64,000 bases of DNA. Source: Trichopria drosophilae. Lineage: Eukaryota > Arthropoda > Insecta > Hymenoptera > Diapriidae. The position numbers and the translations under genes were made by a program. Position 1 is the stretch's first letter. Each line of letters opens with the position of its first letter. The DNA lies in NCBI GenBank assembly GCA_030407085.1, contig CM059584.1, positions 92,163,501-92,227,500 of the forward strand, in the 5' to 3' direction. The notes below the pieces were generated by a model. It worked only from the letters and a program-made list of their open reading frames with translations. It had not been told where the DNA came from and searched no databases. Shown here in pieces: positions 60,748-64,000 of the stretch.

Positions 60748-62870
60748 CAGGGTCATCGAAAAGTATCGGACCCCCCTAATATCTTCAGTTAGAATGCACT
60801 TAGGAGTAAATGTCCAATAGCAAAGTTGTATGGTTTCAAGTGAGGAGTAAGATGATGACCTTGACTTTGACCTTGACCATGTCCTTCAAGGTCATTTCAA
60901 GGTCAATCTTATTTTTTTAAATAGCACCCCCTACATTTTATTGCATATTCTTATAGCTTATCTCGAGAGCTTTCCAAAACACTATAATAAAATATTTTTT
61001 TATTAAGTACTTTTTGAGTTATAAAGGTTTGAAGTTAACAATTTTTTGACACAAAATGTAGAATATCTTGTAAAATATTATTTAGTTTTCAGTAATCATA
61101 ACCTTAATACTTTTGTGCGCGGAATAATGAGACCAATTAATTGGTTTAAAGAAAATACATTAATCGGATCCCCCTAATATTTTCAGTAAGAATGCATTTT
61201 GGAAAAATGTCCAATAGCAAAGTATTGTACGGCTTCAAGCAATTATGCTAATAGGCTCTGGCGAAAAACTGCCCGAACGTAATCGCGAGAAGCTGCTCGA
61301 ATGCGTGATTTCCGAAGGCGTTAGCGGGAATCTGACCGAAAGCGTTGGCCAATCTTTATTCTCTCACTCTCGCAGGCACCAATGTACGAGCTCTTGAGCA
61401 AACAATACGGATCACTGATTTGAAACTTTGATGCAGTGCTGTCTTCTTCTTAGCGAGCAGCAGTCACCTAGTGGACGAAAACGAACAGCCTCAAAAATTT
61501 TTTCTGTAACAAAAGAAACCATTGCGCTTTAATTGATTATCCCAAACATCTTCATTTTGTTTCCAATAGCCCAGAAATTTTTCGTAAATATTATTAATTG
61601 ATCTATTAGATTTTCAGTTGCTCAACGAGCTTTTTGCTAGTGCTCTTTAAAATAAACAAATCGATAGTTGGACCAACACTTAATAATTAGTATTTTTTTC
61701 TACTTAATTATCTAGATCAATTTCCTATCACTTACCTGATTAATTCTTCTTCGCTCTAATTAAGAATGGCGGAGCTTTCTGAAAGAGATCGAATAACACC
61801 GTTAATGATGCGAGGATGGGGAGATCAACAAAGAGGGTATAAAACAGTAACGCGATTATTTAATGAAAATTTTCGGAATGAAAATAATAGGATCTCCAAA
61901 AGTACTGTAATCCGTACTATTCAACGTTTCGAGGCCATTGGTAGCGTTAAAAGCCGCCCAAAATCTGGTAGACCTAAAACAGCAACTAATAATGATAAGG
62001 CATTAGATGTTTTACAGTCTTTCGTTGAAGATCCCCATATTTCCATCAATCGCGTTGCACAAGAACACGAAATCGGTCATGCATCTGTCAGTAAAATTCT
62101 GAAATTGAATAAATGGCATCCATACAAACTCCATTTGGTCCAAGAGTTGTCCGAAGACGATTTTGATAGACGCATCGAATTTTGTGATCTTATGATGGAG
62201 ATGATTGTCGACGATCCTCTATTACTTGATAATATTGTTTTCTCTGATGAGGCAACATTTGAACTGACTGGAAATGTAAATAGACATAATTGTAGATACT
62301 GGAGTGACGTTAATCCTCACTGGAAAAGAGACAATCATACTCAATATCCACAAAAAGTTAACGTATGGGCTGGTATTCTTAATGGTAGACCAGTTGGCCC
62401 TTTCTTCATTGAAGGCAATTTGACAGCACAAGTATACCTAGTCATGCTTCGCGAACAAATTGTTCCAGCTATTCGAGACATAGCTGGTGGAAATATGGAT
62501 GAAATTTATTTCCAACAGGATGGAGCTCCACCTCATTATGGTGTCATTGTCCGTCAATATTTGAATGAGGTCTTTCAGGACAGGTGGATAGGGCGAAGGG
62601 GTCATATTGAGTGGCCACCTCGGTCTCCGGACTTGACCCCACTTGACTTTTTTTTATGGGGTTACTTGAAAAGTAAAGTTTATGCCACCAAGCCTCAAGA
62701 TTTAGATGATTTAAGAGGGAGAATAACTCGAGAGATAGAACTAATACCGCCAGAAACGTACCGGAATGCGGTTTCGGCTGTTTATAACAGATTGGCACAT
62801 TGCCAGGCTGTTGAAGGGCAACAATTTGAACATTTGTTGTGAATTGTTTGGTACAATTAAATATTTTGCC
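60748..62870 (+). mobile_element. Tc1/mariner-type transposon C, right end not found
   Basis: The left end CAGGGTCATCGAAAAGTATC follows a TATATA junction shared with element B. A second direct copy of the subterminal region (CCCCCTAATATTTTCAGTAA) starts near 61167. CAAGGTCA motifs lie at 60860-60910. The transposase frame is complete, but no inverse of the left end appears before the window ends, so the right end is either deleted or beyond 64000. The end given here is nominal. Confidence 0.7.
61766..62842 (+). CDS. DD41D Tc1/mariner transposase of element C, intact
   Basis: Uninterrupted 358 codons from ATG 61766 (MAELSERDRIT) to TGA. Residues about 1-120 form the DNA-binding helix-turn-helix part with ISKSTVIRTIQRFE and a GRPKTATN hook-like segment. 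The catalytic core has FSDEATFEL, NVWAGIL, FQQDGAPPH and TPLDFFLWGYLK, with 41 residues between the second and third Asp by count. The length is normal for the group. It is close to the transposase of element A and could in principle act on related ends. The missing right terminus argues that this copy itself may no longer move. Confidence 0.92.
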   Translation: MAELSERDRITPLMMRGWGDQQRGYKTVTRLFNENFRNENNRISKSTVIRTIQRFEAIGSVKSRPKSGRPKTATNNDKALDVLQSFVEDPHISINRVAQEHEIGHASVSKILKLNKWHPYKLHLVQELSEDDFDRRIEFCDLMMEMIVDDPLLLDNIVFSDEATFELTGNVNRHNCRYWSDVNPHWKRDNHTQYPQKVNVWAGILNGRPVGPFFIEGNLTAQVYLVMLREQIVPAIRDIAGGNMDEIYFQQDGAPPHYGVIVRQYLNEVFQDRWIGRRGHIEWPPRSPDLTPLDFFLWGYLKSKVYATKPQDLDDLRGRITREIELIPPETYRNAVSAVYNRLAHCQAVEGQQFEHLL

Positions 62871-62878
62871 CAAGCTAA

Positions 62879-63066
62879 CCCGAGTAAACATTTGCCTCCG
62901 GATCGAATCCGATACCGATCCGGGACCCTTATCTCAGTTGAATTTCAGATCCGTGTCAGATCAGGATTGTAACGCTGCCGCACATCCGTAACGGATCCGA
63001 AGTCCCGGACGTCCGGCAATCCTGATCCGTTCCTGACCTGATCCGGATTTGAATCGACGGTAACAT
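62879..63066. repeat. GC-richer inverted-repeat block with GGATCCG motifs
   Basis: GATCCG or its inverse occurs many times. GATCAGGATTG (62963-62973 region) is inverted by CAATCCTGATC near 63018. The block contrasts with the AT-rich flanks. Origin unknown; a MITE or part of element C's surroundings. Confidence 0.5.
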
Positions 63067-63421
63067 TCAATAAGGTGTAAATACAGAAAACCTTGTCCAA
63101 ATTTGCTGACGGGACTATTTAAACACATGATTATACAGATGACAATGTGAAAGATAGTAAAAATCCTTTACCAATGCGTCGTTTGTATATATAGGCCTTT
63201 GCTAAGTTGTCATTTAGGTTATACACGAATAAAACATGTCTTTTTATTGACAGATTAATTCTAACTCTAATTCGAGGGTTAACTTTCCAATTCGACAAAA
63301 ATTGCCTTCTTATTTTGTATATTTTAATATGTATAGTTGCTAATTAAGCATACAATTAAATAATACACAACATAATAAAATAATAAAAACTGACAGTTCT
63401 TATATGCACAGAATATGAATT

Positions 63422-63460
63422 TTTGTAACGCAGCGGATGAAATCATAGGCTGCGTTACAA
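63422..63460. repeat. Perfect short hairpin
   Basis: TTGTAACGCAGC is followed after 14 bases by GCTGCGTTACAA. No T-run follows and no function is assigned. Confidence 0.65.
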
Positions 63461-63655
63461 CAAGTGTTAAATAGCTGAAGAGAGTTTATACGTTTTAGAT
63501 TATTCGATTTATGAGACTACGTATTATATAATGAATGTTATAATAATTAATAAAATAAATATTTTATTAATAATAAAATAGTTTTATAACACTTTTAAAA
63601 TATTAAGGCTTTGTACAATGCATCTACTAATCTGGAAACCTCGTACTCTCTTTGA

Positions 63656-63816
63656 CTCTGTAACTCTTGTCGGAATATATCCAACGCTTTGAAACTATTT
63701 TAATTGTAATTATTGTAATTTGAATTCATATTTCGGGTAGATATGCCAGGAAATAAAGGTAAAACTTGATAGTTAAAGAGAGAAAGCACCGTCAAGTTCC
63801 AACAAGAGTTACAGAG
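63656..63816. repeat. Small inverted-repeat element
   Basis: CTCTGTAACTCTTGTCGGA at 63656-63674 is inverted, with one mismatch, at 63798-63816. The 160 bp unit may be a tiny MITE. The rest of 63067-64000 shows no gene. Confidence 0.45.
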
Positions 63817-64000
63817 CTGAATTGATCCTACGATGATTGTCAGATTACTGCACTATTATACACGTTATTGACACAAATAAACATTCATTTTAAATGGGAT
63901 TTCAATTTAGTTCAATTTTCTTAATTATTTTATTGAATTTATTGCGAACTAAGAAAGCGTAAGATACAATTGAGGTTTAGGGGAAAGGTTGTTAATTTGG

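Overview
The window is AT-rich animal DNA, most likely from an insect. It carries spliced genes, Ty3/Gypsy-type LTR elements, DD41D Tc1/mariner transposons and many MITEs. I cannot name the species. Nothing bacterial was seen: no operons, rRNA, tRNA or CRISPR.

The one non-retroviral protein gene runs right to left on the minus strand across most of the window. Four exons (51788-51389, 48074-47526, 2895-2609, 1786-959) join with GT/AG borders and matching phases (1, 1, 0) into an unbroken 687-codon reading frame. Its second intron is about 44.6 kb long because mobile DNA has piled up inside it.

That intron holds two LTR retrotransposons, both antisense to the gene. The first (3516-34428, target duplication CAAA) is a Ty3/Gypsy element with a tRNA-Ser-type primer site, a Gag with nine CCHC zinc knuckles, and a broken pol. 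Between its primer site and gag lies a 17.4 kb satellite array of about 119-137 bp monomers. Its 5' LTR is itself split by a 1.8 kb DNA element. The second (34621-46980, target duplication CGTG) has 1.7 kb LTRs, a triplicated primer-site region and one decayed zinc-knuckle ORF full of low-complexity repeats. It has no recognisable pol. It sits inside a small TA-flanked element (34451-47437) and carries a TTAA-flanked fold-back element (36661-38111).

Right of the gene come a GAT microsatellite that switches strand (52647-52940), a TTAA-bounded segment made mostly of a 121 bp minisatellite (53173-55139), and three DD41D Tc1/mariner-type transposons end to end, separated only by TA repeats (55322-58119, 58130-60741, 60748 onward). 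The first transposase has one nonsense codon, the second a frameshift in an A-run, and the third is intact, though its right terminus was not found. The last kilobase shows only small inverted repeats.

All boundaries, motifs and phase checks were read by eye. Family assignments without clear motifs are marked as inference.
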